Source of the DNA: an uncultured Kordia sp.
Lineage (GTDB): Bacteria > Bacteroidota > Bacteroidia > Flavobacteriales > Flavobacteriaceae
Reading direction: 5' to 3'
Length of the DNA: 64,000 bases
Assembly: GCF_947489565.1 (NCBI RefSeq)
Contig: NZ_CANLEA010000016.1
Location: 1 to 64,000, forward strand
Positions 1 to 8,652 of the stretch are shown piece by piece; the stretch's first letter is position 1, and each line of letters opens with the position of its first letter. The notes beneath the pieces are model-generated. The model had not been told where the DNA came from. It made no database searches and saw only the letters and a program-made list of their open reading frames with translations. A program made the translations under genes and the position numbers.

Positions 1-1062
1 CTAATTTCTTTTGAAGTCAAAACGATTCGTGCCAATTATTAAAAGAAAACAACCAAAAAACAATTCGTGAATTCGTGGTGAAAATTTAATTAAATATTGA
101 GATATTAGTATTAAGTATTGAGATACCTTCGAAGTACAATCTTTGAAAAAAACAAGCTAATTTCTTTTGAAACCAAAACAATTCGTGCCAATCATTAACA
201 GGAAACTACCAAAAAACAATTCGTGAATTCGTGGTGAGACTTTGATTAGAACTGAGATGTTAGTATTGAGTATTGAGATGCCTTCGAAGTACAATCTTTG
301 AAAAAAACAAGCTAATTTCTTTTGAAGTCAAAACGATTCGTGCCAATTATTAAAAGAAAACAACCAAAAAACAATTCGTGAATTCGTGGTGAAAATTTAA
401 TTAGAATTTAGATATTAGTATTAGGTATTGAGACACCTTCGAAGTACAATCTTAAAAAAAACAACCTAATTTCTTTTGAAACCAAAACGATTCGTGCCAA
501 TTATTAAAAGAAAACAACCAAAAAACAATTCGTGAATTCGTGGTGAAACTTCAATTAGAATTGAGATATTAGTATTAGGTATTGAGACACCTTCGAAGTA
601 CAATCTTAAAAAAACAACCTAATTTCTTTTGAAACCAAAACGATTCGTGCCAATCATTAACAGGAAACTACCAAAAAAACAATTCGTGAATTCGTGGTGA
701 AACTTCAATTAGAATTGAGATATTAGTATTAAGTATTGAGACACCTTCAAAGTACAATCTTAAAAAAACAAGCTAATTTCTTTTGAAACCAAAACAATTC
801 GTGCCAATTACTAAAAGAAAACTACAAAAAAACAATTCGTGAATTCGTGGTGAAAATTTAATTAGAATTGAGATATTAGTATTAGGTATTGAGACACCTT
901 CAAAGTACAATCTTAAAAAAACAAGCTAATTTCTTTTGAAGTCAAAACGATTCGTGCCAATTATTAAAAGAAAACAACCAAAAAACAATTCGTGAATTCG
1001 TGGTGAGACTTTGATTAGAACTGAGATGTTAGTATTGAGTATTGAGATGCCTTCGAAATACA
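1..1062. repeat. Seven tandem copies of a ~154-bp repeat
   Basis: Copies begin with CTAATTTCTTTTGAA at about 1, 157, 312, 466, 619, 773 and 926, so the period is 153-156 bp. Each copy carries ATTCGTGCCAAT, then CAATTCGTGAATTCGTGGTG, then an AT-rich stretch and CCTTCGAAGTACA. Copies differ by scattered substitutions and small indels. The array runs off the left edge, so its true length is unknown. No open frame persists through it. It looks like an intergenic minisatellite; a function cannot be read from it. Confidence 0.9.
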
Positions 1063-1083
1063 CCATTTCCTTTCAACATATTT

Positions 1084-1128
1084 AAAAAGCTGATACACAA
1101 TATCTAAATCGTTGTATATCAGCTTTTT
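1084..1128. terminator. Bidirectional hairpin terminator between repeat array and gluconate operon
   Basis: AAAAAGCTGATACACAAT pairs with GTTGTATATCAGCTTTTT across a short loop, with G-U pairs. The A-run and T-run at the ends make it usable in both directions. It isolates the operon promoter at ~1217 from whatever lies to the left. Confidence 0.7.
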
Positions 1129-1216
1129 CTATTCCAACTCTAGAATAAAAAACAATTTTAGCCTTCAGCCTACACTTCGAATTTTTCTATTTTTTAAGCA
1201 ATTAAAAATAAAAAGT

Positions 1217-1246
1217 TATATTTGGTTACCCAATTTGGGTAACCAA
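1217..1246 (+). promoter_or_regulatory. Promoter -7 box TATATTTG overlapped by a 25-bp palindromic operator
   Basis: TATATTTG at 1217-1224 fits the Bacteroidota TAnnTTTG box. A perfect odd-centred palindrome spans 1222-1246 and consists of TTGGTTACCCAA, a central T, and TTGGGTAACCAA. Each half is itself a TTGG-N4-CCAA inverted repeat, close to the TTGGT-n-ACCAA operators bound by FadR-subfamily GntR proteins such as PdhR. The third gene of the operon encodes such a protein, so autoregulated repression with an effector such as gluconate is the likely arrangement (inference). Confidence 0.7.
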
Positions 1247-1271
1247 TTTAATTGTTCATAATTTCATTAGG

Positions 1272-3164
1272 ATGAAAACCAAAATCATTTTCATAATTGG
1301 TGTTTCTGGTGTTGGAAAAAGTACCATAGCAAACTTATTATCCCAAGAATTGCAGGTTCCTTTTTTTGATGGAGACGATTTTCACCCTAAAAAGAACATT
1401 AAAAAAATGTCGGATGGGAAACCATTAAACGATGCTGATAGATATGATTGGCTTCAAAATTTGCACGATTTGGCTGTCAAACAAATAAAAGCAAAGAAGA
1501 GTTGTATTATTGTTTGTTCAGCATTAAAACAAGCCTACCGAGACATTCTAAATCATCAAATAGAACAGTATTCCGAATGGATTTTTCTACATGGTTCTTT
1601 CCTTCAAGTTAAGAAACGATTAGACAATAGAAAAAATCATTTTATGAGTTCTGAGCTTCTAAAATCACAATTTGACATTTTGGAAACACCTGCAAACGCC
1701 ATCAAAATAAATGTAGAAAAATCTCCCGAACATATTGTGGAAATCATAAAAAGTCAGCTTAATAAAACATCTGAATTCGGTCTTTTCGGATTAGGCGTCA
1801 TGGGAAAAAGTTTAAGTAGAAATTTAGCCAATAACGGTATAAAACTCTCATTATTTAACCGCAATGTTACTGGTAAAGAAGAAAATATAGCGCTCAATTT
1901 TAAAAATAAATTCCCTGAATTAGCTACGGCACTTCCTTTTGACGATATCGCTTCTTTTGTAAATTCCATACAAAAACCTAGAAAAATAATGTTGATGGTG
2001 AATGCTGGGAAAACCATCGATTTGGTCATCGACAACTTATTACCGTATTTATCTGAAGGAGACATTTTAATTGATGGTGGAAATTCTAACTACAACAAAA
2101 CGAAAGAACGTCATAATTACTTGATGTCTAAAAACATCCATTTTATAGGTGCTGGAGTTTCTGGTGGCGAAGAAGGTGCTTTGCATGGACCTTCCATAAT
2201 GCCTGGCGGAACTAAAGAAATCTATAAAAAAGTGCAGCCTTATTTAGAAAAAATAGCCGCAAAAGACAACAACAATCTACCGTGTTGTAGCTATGTAGGT
2301 CCTGAAGGTAGCGGACATTTCGTAAAAATGGTTCATAACGGAATTGAATACGCAGAAATGCAATTGCTTGCGGAAGTTTTTACTTTATTAAAAAAATTAG
2401 GGGAAAATCCAGATGAAATTGCTACAATTTTGGAATCATGGAAAGCAATAGAAAATAGTTATTTGCTTGAGATTACCATAGATATTTTAAGAAAAAAAGA
2501 AGGTAAAGACTGGTTGATTCATAAAATTATGGATAAAGCAGGAAACAAAGGAACTGGCAATTGGACTACCATTGCTACAGCACAATTAGGTGTTCCGAGT
2601 ACAATGATCACTTCTTCCCTATTTGCACGCTACACCTCTTTCTTTAAAGAAGAAAGAATTGCTCTAAGTGCATATTTTGACACTTCCGATCTTTCATTAA
2701 ACGCAAACAAAGAAGATATTTTAAAAGCATATCAGTTTGCAAGAATCATCAATCATTATCAAGGTTTCAAGTTGATCAAAGAAGCTTCAAATCGTTACAA
2801 CTGGAATATCAATTTAAGTGAACTTGCAAGAATTTGGACAAACGGTTGCATCATCAGATCGGATTTGATGACGTCTTTAGTGACGACTTTTAAAACGGCT
2901 GATCATATATTACAGGCTCCAGAAATCATTGAAAAATTACAATCCTTAAAACCATCGATAAAGAAAGTTGTAGCCGCAGGAATTGTAAGTGAAGTAGCAA
3001 TTCCAACCTTGACCGATGCAATTAGTTTTTTAAATAGTTTTTCAAAAGCAAATTCATCCGCAAATATAATTCAAGCACAACGAGATTATTTTGGAGCACA
3101 TACCTATCAAAGAACAGATGATGCTTCTGGAAAATTTTATCATACGCATTGGAATGAAAATTAA
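1272..3164 (+). CDS. gntK-gnd: Gluconokinase / 6-phosphogluconate dehydrogenase fusion
   Basis: The protein of 630 residues joins two enzymes of gluconate breakdown. Residues 1-165 are a GntK-type kinase: P-loop GVSGVGKST at 10-18 and the family motif DGDDFHP at 33-39. Residues ~168-630 are a complete decarboxylating 6-phosphogluconate dehydrogenase: Rossmann motif GLFGLGVMG at 170-178, DGGNSNY at 268-274, GAGVSGGEEGA at 293-303 and the catalytic GHFVKMVHNGIEY at 348-360. Together they convert gluconate through 6-phosphogluconate to ribulose 5-phosphate, CO2 and NADPH. Each part has the length of the free-standing enzyme and the linker is only a few residues. It is first in a four-gene operon, under the palindromic operator. 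The start ATG is the first after the promoter. Confidence 0.93.
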   Translation: MKTKIIFIIGVSGVGKSTIANLLSQELQVPFFDGDDFHPKKNIKKMSDGKPLNDADRYDWLQNLHDLAVKQIKAKKSCIIVCSALKQAYRDILNHQIEQYSEWIFLHGSFLQVKKRLDNRKNHFMSSELLKSQFDILETPANAIKINVEKSPEHIVEIIKSQLNKTSEFGLFGLGVMGKSLSRNLANNGIKLSLFNRNVTGKEENIALNFKNKFPELATALPFDDIASFVNSIQKPRKIMLMVNAGKTIDLVIDNLLPYLSEGDILIDGGNSNYNKTKERHNYLMSKNIHFIGAGVSGGEEGALHGPSIMPGGTKEIYKKVQPYLEKIAAKDNNNLPCCSYVGPEGSGHFVKMVHNGIEYAEMQLLAEVFTLLKKLGENPDEIATILESWKAIENSYLLEITIDILRKKEGKDWLIHKIMDKAGNKGTGNWTTIATAQLGVPSTMITSSLFARYTSFFKEERIALSAYFDTSDLSLNANKEDILKAYQFARIINHYQGFKLIKEASNRYNWNINLSELARIWTNGCIIRSDLMTSLVTTFKTADHILQAPEIIEKLQSLKPSIKKVVAAGIVSEVAIPTLTDAISFLNSFSKANSSANIIQAQRDYFGAHTYQRTDDASGKFYHTHWNEN

Positions 3165-3183
3165 TCTATTAAAACAATAAACT

Positions 3184-4458
3184 ATGGCAGTTTCTGATAA
3201 CAAGAGTTCTTTTCTAAAGAAAATTATTAAGATCATTTTAGCGTTTGGACCTGGTATTTTTGCCATTGGTTATACAATTGGTACAGGCAGCGTAACTTCT
3301 ATGATTGTAGCTGGCAGCAAGTTTAATATGCAATTGCTTTGGGTATTATTATTAAGTTGTTTATTCTCTGGAGTTTTAATGTTTGCGTATGGAAACTATG
3401 GTTTAATAACGGGTGATACAGCTTTGTATGGTTTTAAAAAGCATTTAAAGTACGGGAAAATATTAGCCATATTAATCATCATAGGAATTACTTTCGGACA
3501 ATGGAATTCTTTGATGGGAATTTTAGGGATTTCATCCAACATTATTTATGAAATATTAGCGGTCAATTTTGAAAGTATCAGCGAACATAAATATACGTTT
3601 GTTTTAACAATCGCAATTGTAATTATAGCTGTTTTTTACTTACTCATGCTCATAGGAAAGTATTCGTTCTTTGAAAAAATCCTAATCATATTCGTAACGC
3701 TTATGGGATGCTCATTTATTTTTTCATTATGTTTTGTAAACCCACTTCCTAATGATGTTATAAAAGGATTAATTCCGTCAATACCTGATGTTCCTGGCGG
3801 AAAAATGTTAGTAGCTGCTTTTGTAGGAACTACTATGGCCGCCGCAACATTTCTATCAAGACCTTTATTTGTAAAGGGAAAAGGATGGACCGTCAAAAAT
3901 TTGAAACAACAAAAAAGAGATTCAATAGTTGCTGCTATCTTAATATTTATCATTAGTGCTACTATTATGGCAGTTGCCGCTGGAGCACTTTTTTATGAAG
4001 GAAAAGAAGTCAATCATGTATTAGACATGGCAAACACGCTAGAACCTGTAGCTGGAAAATGGGCAGTAACCATTTTCTTTTTCGGTGCCTTAAGCGCAGG
4101 ATTATCTTCTATTTTCCCTTGTCTTTTAATAGCGCCATTGTTATTAGCCGATTATCAATCTGGAAAATTAGACACCAATTCAAAACAATTTAGAATCGTA
4201 ACTTTTATCGCTTGTTTAGTTGCTTTGATAGGTCCTGTTTTTGGCGGAAACCCTATTGAAATTCAAATTTTATCGCAAGTATTCAATGTATTTGTATTAC
4301 CTGCTGTTATTCTTGGTATTATTCTATTGGTAAATAATAAAAAAATAATGAAAGATTATAAAACAAATATTTGGGTCAATCTTGGACTTTTTGCAGCTAT
4401 GTTTTTCTCTTTAGTGATTTCCTTTAACGGAATTGTAGCATTGACAGAATATTTTTAA
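3184..4458 (+). CDS. NRAMP-fold membrane transporter lacking canonical metal-binding residues
   Basis: A protein of 424 residues with about eleven hydrophobic segments and clear NRAMP-family similarity, beginning with GPGIFAIGYTIGTGS near 22-36. In metal-transporting NRAMP proteins this stretch reads GPG...DPGN, with Asp and Asn binding Mn/Fe; here those positions are Gly33 and Ser36. In the helix 6 region the usual MPH-type metal motif is replaced by GTTMAAAT at 215-222. The ORF starts 19 bp after the fusion kinase and ends 12 bp before the preferred regulator start. No GntP-type gluconate permease is encoded nearby, so I infer that this protein imports gluconate or a related sugar acid, possibly with protons. 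The family call is firm; the substrate is a guess. Confidence 0.8.
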   Translation: MAVSDNKSSFLKKIIKIILAFGPGIFAIGYTIGTGSVTSMIVAGSKFNMQLLWVLLLSCLFSGVLMFAYGNYGLITGDTALYGFKKHLKYGKILAILIIIGITFGQWNSLMGILGISSNIIYEILAVNFESISEHKYTFVLTIAIVIIAVFYLLMLIGKYSFFEKILIIFVTLMGCSFIFSLCFVNPLPNDVIKGLIPSIPDVPGGKMLVAAFVGTTMAAATFLSRPLFVKGKGWTVKNLKQQKRDSIVAAILIFIISATIMAVAAGALFYEGKEVNHVLDMANTLEPVAGKWAVTIFFFGALSAGLSSIFPCLLIAPLLLADYQSGKLDTNSKQFRIVTFIACLVALIGPVFGGNPIEIQILSQVFNVFVLPAVILGIILLVNNKKIMKDYKTNIWVNLGLFAAMFFSLVISFNGIVALTEYF

Positions 4459-4470
4459 AAATTGATTCCT

Positions 4471-5169
4471 ATGAAAATTAGTTTAATAGATAAAAACAAA
4501 AAAAAATCATTGCAGAATGATGTGATTTCCAAAATTCGAGACTTAGTAAATTCTAAGAATCTGGAAGAAGGAGACAAATTACCCTCAGAAAGAATCCTAT
4601 CTGAAAAATTTGGCGTAAACAGAAATCAAATACGGGAAGCCATTCGCAAACTAGAATTTTACGGAGTCCTAAAATCTGTAGCACAAAGCGGAACGGTTTT
4701 AAACATTGGATTAATTGGTTTCAATGGAATTGTCAATGAAATTATTGAACTCGATGTTCCCTCATTCAACGAATTGGTAGAAACAAGAATAACCTTAGAG
4801 TTAAAAACAGTTTGCTTAGCAGCAGAAAGAAGAACTGAAGCTGACTTACAAAGTATTGAAGATGCTTTAAATTCCTTTAAGATGAAAATGATTGATGGTG
4901 GAAATCATTTAGAAGAGGATTTATTATTTCATTTAGCAATTGCAAAAGCTAGTAAAAACAACACATTGTTAACTTTGATGCTCTTAATTACACCTCCAAT
5001 TCTCGCAGCTTATGACAGCGATGCTGTTTGTGAAGGCGACCAAGTATTATCAGAAATTAAAAAGCATGAAAATATTTATGTAGCCATCAAATCAAAAGAT
5101 AGTGCTCTTGCACAAAAAATGATGGAAGACCATTTTTATAAATTATCAAAACATATCGTAAAAAAATAA
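4471..5169 (+). CDS. GntR/FadR-family transcriptional regulator
   Basis: The N-terminus carries a winged helix-turn-helix with the GntR signature KLPSERILSEKFGVNRNQIR, followed by an all-helical FCD effector domain. That domain has a DLLFH metal/effector motif and a C-terminal EDHF histidine. The frame is open from a TTG at 4462, but ATG at 4471 is the more likely start and gives 232 residues. It lies 12 bp after the transporter stop. FadR-subfamily proteins usually repress the operon that encodes them and release DNA on binding a sugar acid or organic acid. The palindrome at 1222-1246 is the obvious target (inference). Confidence 0.88.
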   Translation: MKISLIDKNKKKSLQNDVISKIRDLVNSKNLEEGDKLPSERILSEKFGVNRNQIREAIRKLEFYGVLKSVAQSGTVLNIGLIGFNGIVNEIIELDVPSFNELVETRITLELKTVCLAAERRTEADLQSIEDALNSFKMKMIDGGNHLEEDLLFHLAIAKASKNNTLLTLMLLITPPILAAYDSDAVCEGDQVLSEIKKHENIYVAIKSKDSALAQKMMEDHFYKLSKHIVKK

Positions 5170-5190
5170 CACATTGAATATTTTTAAAAG

Positions 5191-5958
5191 ATGAAAAACA
5201 CAAAAATATCAGGTAAAAAAGTATTGATTACTGCAGGAGCTCAAGGCATCGGAGAATCCATCACAAAACACTTTATTGACAATGGTGCCCATGTTGCCAT
5301 TCACTATTTTTCAAGTGCAGACACTGCAAATAAATTAGTTGATTATGCGCAAAGTAAAGGACAAAAAGGCATTGCCATTAGTGGCGACTTAACAAAAGAG
5401 ACAGATGCCAATACGCTCGTTAAAAAAACGATTGATGCACTTGGCGGATTAGACATCCTAATCAACAATGCAGGTTCTTTAGTTGCACGCAAAATGATGA
5501 ATGAAATAGAAACTGATTTTTGGCACAAAGTAATGGACATTAACATGACGTCTATGATGTTTGTTACTCGAGCAGCAAAACCTCATTTAGTAAAAAATGA
5601 AAATAGCAGCATTGTTAACTTGTCATCCCTTGCAGGTCGAAAAGGTGGACATGCAGGCTCTTTAGCATATGCTACAAGCAAAGGTGCTATCTTGACATTT
5701 ACAAGAGCATTAGCTTCAGAATTAGGTCCAGATGGAGTTCGAGTAAATGCCGTAGCGCCAGGTCTTATTCTTGGCACTTCGTTTCACAATACACATACAA
5801 CCAAAGAATCTGCCGCTAAAACAATAGCTGGCATTCCAATTCAAAGAGCAGGAAATGCAGACGATGTTGCCCGAGCAGTCTTATATTTAGCATCGGAATA
5901 TGACGGATTTATTACAGGAGCTACGTTAGACATAAACGGAGGCGTATACAACATGTAA
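5191..5958 (+). CDS. SDR-family oxidoreductase of the gluconate operon
   Basis: A classical short-chain dehydrogenase of 255 residues. Visible motifs are the cofactor-binding TAGAQGIG, the NNAG motif, the catalytic S...YATSK set (Tyr and Lys of SYATSK) and a C-terminal GG-containing end. It is closest in style to FabG/glucose 1-dehydrogenase/gluconate 5-dehydrogenase proteins. It starts 21 bp after the regulator and is the last gene of the operon. A role in making gluconate, for example by reducing a ketogluconate or oxidising glucose, is suggested by context only; the substrate cannot be told from sequence. Confidence 0.85.
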   Translation: MKNTKISGKKVLITAGAQGIGESITKHFIDNGAHVAIHYFSSADTANKLVDYAQSKGQKGIAISGDLTKETDANTLVKKTIDALGGLDILINNAGSLVARKMMNEIETDFWHKVMDINMTSMMFVTRAAKPHLVKNENSSIVNLSSLAGRKGGHAGSLAYATSKGAILTFTRALASELGPDGVRVNAVAPGLILGTSFHNTHTTKESAAKTIAGIPIQRAGNADDVARAVLYLASEYDGFITGATLDINGGVYNM

Positions 5959-6035
5959 TCTAGATCATAAACAGGAAGTTTTCATTTTTCAAAATAGATT
6001 CTATAAGAATACAACATTTTGAACGTTAACCATAT

Positions 6036-6887
6036 ATGAATAAAATACAACAAGCAACTTTTATTTGCATCATTGTTTTTTTTATTGCTTGTGAAAGTAA
6101 TACGGAAACAATTGTGACTACGCCTACCGAAAAATTTCTATTTGAAGACGGATTTGAAACACAAAACAATTCGCTAACAGAACTTTTTCCTGCTGACAAT
6201 TCTAGATGGACTCTAATACAGCAAACAGATCCTTCAAATGCTACGAATGAAATTTCAATTATCGACACAGAAGTTTCAGAAGGGCAAAATGCTATTCGTT
6301 TTCTTGCTTACGAATCCAACACATTGCTATCCAAAATTGATATTGAAAAAGGCGGACTCAATATAAGAGCTGGAGACAAACTACTCATCAGTGCCGACTT
6401 TTATATTAATGGAAATCAATCTATAGAAAACTTATTATTAATCGATTTAGAATGTTGCTCATGTTGGGATCCGACAGTAGGTAATAATTTAGGTTCTGAA
6501 AACCAATGTCCTGGTGTACGACTCATGATGTCTGGCGGAAATGATTTTCTTTCTATCGAAAGAGGGAAAATTTTAGGAACTACACTGCAACAAACAAGCG
6601 TTCCTTTCCCAAGAAATCAATGGGTTTCTGTACAATGGGAAATGACAATGTCTGCTACAGAATCTGGTGTAAATAAATTATTTATCAACGGAACAGAAGT
6701 TCTCAATGAATTTGGAATGAACATGCCGAATGCAAGCATTTTTAGAGAAATCTTTCAAAATCAAGGAATCGAGTTTACATTACAAGAACCTACTTTTTAC
6801 GAACGTGTACAAATTGGCGTTACGGCAAATCCTACTGCAGAAACTGTAGAACTATTTGTAGACAATTTTTCAATTAGTGTCGAATAA
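6036..6887 (+). CDS. Predicted surface lipoprotein with a jelly-roll-like domain
   Basis: A protein of 283 residues with a lipoprotein signal peptide ending IACES (lipidated Cys19). The remainder is beta-rich. Patterns such as FEDGFETQ at the start, QWVSVQWEM and ELFVDNFSISVE at the end resemble concanavalin-A/laminin-G-like jelly rolls seen in secreted polysaccharide-acting proteins of this phylum. A Cys cluster ECCSCWD lies in the middle. No catalytic residues can be assigned. It follows the gluconate operon on the same strand after 77 bp and may be separately transcribed. It could bind or cleave a polysaccharide, but this is unproven. Confidence 0.6.
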   Translation: MNKIQQATFICIIVFFIACESNTETIVTTPTEKFLFEDGFETQNNSLTELFPADNSRWTLIQQTDPSNATNEISIIDTEVSEGQNAIRFLAYESNTLLSKIDIEKGGLNIRAGDKLLISADFYINGNQSIENLLLIDLECCSCWDPTVGNNLGSENQCPGVRLMMSGGNDFLSIERGKILGTTLQQTSVPFPRNQWVSVQWEMTMSATESGVNKLFINGTEVLNEFGMNMPNASIFREIFQNQGIEFTLQEPTFYERVQIGVTANPTAETVELFVDNFSISVE

Positions 6888-7008
6888 TATTTGCTCCTGC
6901 AAAGCCTTTTCTCAATTCAATTTTATCATTTCTCAATAGAATATTCAATTATGTTAAAATTCTCCTGTAATTATTTAAAGAAGAGGGTGTTTTTTTAGTG
7001 TTAATTAT

Positions 7009-7016
7009 TACTTTTG
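7009..7016 (+). promoter_or_regulatory. Promoter -7 box TACTTTTG for purH
   Basis: TACTTTTG matches TAnnTTTG exactly, 37 bp before the purH ATG. No clear TTTG box lies at the -33 position. Confidence 0.55.
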
Positions 7017-7052
7017 CAGCTTCACACAACACATTTAAACAACTCAACTATA

Positions 7053-8585
7053 ATGAATTCCCAAAAACAAGCAAAATCAGCTTTAATTTCGGTTTTTAGC
7101 AAAGACGGTTTAGCTCCTATCGTAGAAAAACTACATGCATTAAACATCACAATTTACTCCACAGGTGGAACAGAAAAATTTATCAAAGATCTTGGTATTC
7201 CTGTCGTTCCTGTAGAAGATGTAACTTCATATCCTTCTATTTTAGGCGGACGTGTAAAAACATTGCATCCAAAAGTATTTGGTGGAATCTTAAATCGTCA
7301 AAACAATGAAAGCGATATTGCTGAATTGGCAGAATATGAAATTCCACAAATCGACATTGTCATTGTAGATTTATATCCGTTTGAAAAAACCGTAGCTTCG
7401 GGTGCGAGTGAACAAGATATTATTGAAAAAATTGACATTGGAGGAATCTCTTTAATCAGAGCCGCTGCGAAAAACTTTGCAGATGTACTTTGCGTTTCTT
7501 CTGTAAACGATTATGCAAACTTCTTACACTTGTTAGAAACACAAGAAGGAACTTTTTCAATCGCAGACAGAAAAGCATTTGCTGCCAAAGCATTCAATGT
7601 ATCTTCTCATTACGATACAGCAATTTTCAACTACTTCAATCAAGATAATACCATTGCTGCCTTGAAAGTGAGTGAAACGGAAGGTAAAGTATTGCGTTAT
7701 GGAGAAAATCCACACCAACGCGGTTTCTTCTTTGGAAACTTTGACGAGATGTTTGAAAAGCTTCACGGGAAAGAATTAAGTTATAACAACTTACTAGATG
7801 TAGATGCGGCTGTCAACCTAATGAACGAGTTTGTAGGTGACGATCCAACATTTGCCATCTTAAAACATAACAACGCTTGCGGTTTTGCTACACGCGCTAC
7901 AATTCATCAAGCATATGTAGATGCCTTAGCAGGTGATCCAGTTTCTGCTTTTGGTGGAATTTTAATTGCTAATACTGAAATTGACAAAGCAACGGCAGAC
8001 GAAATTCACAAACTATTCTGTGAAGTAGTCATTGCTCCATCATACACAGAAGATGCTTTAAAAGCCTTAAAAGGAAAGAAAAACAGAATCATCTTAATTC
8101 AGAATGAAGTTGCTTTACCTGAAACACAAGTACGTACGTGCTTAAATGGTGTTTTAGTACAAGATAAAGATGCAAAAACGGATGTGGTAGCAGATTTAAC
8201 ATATCCAACAAACAATAAACCAACAGAAGCGCAGTTAGAAGATTTACTATTCGCTTCTAAATTATGCAAGCACACAAAATCGAACACAATTGTTTTGGTA
8301 AAAAACAAACAATTATGTGCAAGCGGAACAGGACAAACAAGTAGAGTTGATGCACTAAATCAATCGATTGTAAAAGCTAAAAGTTTTAAGTTTGATTTAG
8401 ATGGAGCTGTCATGGCAAGTGATGCTTTTTTCCCGTTTCCAGACTGTGTAGAAATTGCAGATAATGCTGGAATCAAAGCGGTGATTCAACCCGGCGGATC
8501 AATAAAAGATCAATTAAGCATCGATTATTGCAATTCGGCTGATATTGCGATGGTATTTACAGGTACAAGACATTTTAAACATTAA
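7053..8585 (+). CDS. purH: Bifunctional AICAR formyltransferase / IMP cyclohydrolase
   Basis: PurH catalyses the last two steps of purine synthesis, AICAR to FAICAR to IMP, in the cytoplasm. The N-terminal methylglyoxal-synthase-like domain is marked by ALISVFSKDGL and IYSTGGTEKFI, with GGRVKTLHPKVFGGIL further on. The C-terminal transformylase has the KHNNACGFA motif and the typical GTRHFKH C-terminus. The frame is open from a TTG at 7014 inside the promoter box, but ATG at 7053 gives the usual 510-residue protein and is preferred. It is monocistronic as far as I can see and precedes the mre operon on the same strand. Confidence 0.96.
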   Translation: MNSQKQAKSALISVFSKDGLAPIVEKLHALNITIYSTGGTEKFIKDLGIPVVPVEDVTSYPSILGGRVKTLHPKVFGGILNRQNNESDIAELAEYEIPQIDIVIVDLYPFEKTVASGASEQDIIEKIDIGGISLIRAAAKNFADVLCVSSVNDYANFLHLLETQEGTFSIADRKAFAAKAFNVSSHYDTAIFNYFNQDNTIAALKVSETEGKVLRYGENPHQRGFFFGNFDEMFEKLHGKELSYNNLLDVDAAVNLMNEFVGDDPTFAILKHNNACGFATRATIHQAYVDALAGDPVSAFGGILIANTEIDKATADEIHKLFCEVVIAPSYTEDALKALKGKKNRIILIQNEVALPETQVRTCLNGVLVQDKDAKTDVVADLTYPTNNKPTEAQLEDLLFASKLCKHTKSNTIVLVKNKQLCASGTGQTSRVDALNQSIVKAKSFKFDLDGAVMASDAFFPFPDCVEIADNAGIKAVIQPGGSIKDQLSIDYCNSADIAMVFTGTRHFKH

Positions 8586-8593
8586 TTTTTTCG

Positions 8594-8601
8594 TACCTTT
8601 A
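8594..8601 (+). promoter_or_regulatory. Possible promoter -7 box for the mreB operon
   Basis: TACCTTTA differs from TAnnTTTG at one position and lies 52 bp before the mreB ATG, in the short purH-mreB gap. Confidence 0.4.
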
Positions 8602-8652
8602 TAAGTCACTAAAAATGAATTATAAACGTACACAAATAGGAAGACATAACAC

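Noticed and set aside
1-1062. CRISPR array
   Set aside because: The whole 154-bp unit repeats; there are no short repeats separated by unique spacers and no cas genes.
3184-4458. Ordinary Mn2+/Fe2+ NRAMP importer
   Set aside because: Both metal-binding motifs are replaced and the neighbours are sugar-acid genes, so I do not use the metal transporter name.
6888-7000. Terminator after the 6036-6887 lipoprotein gene
   Set aside because: Only a five-base stem (TTTGC/GCAAA) without a good T-run is visible.
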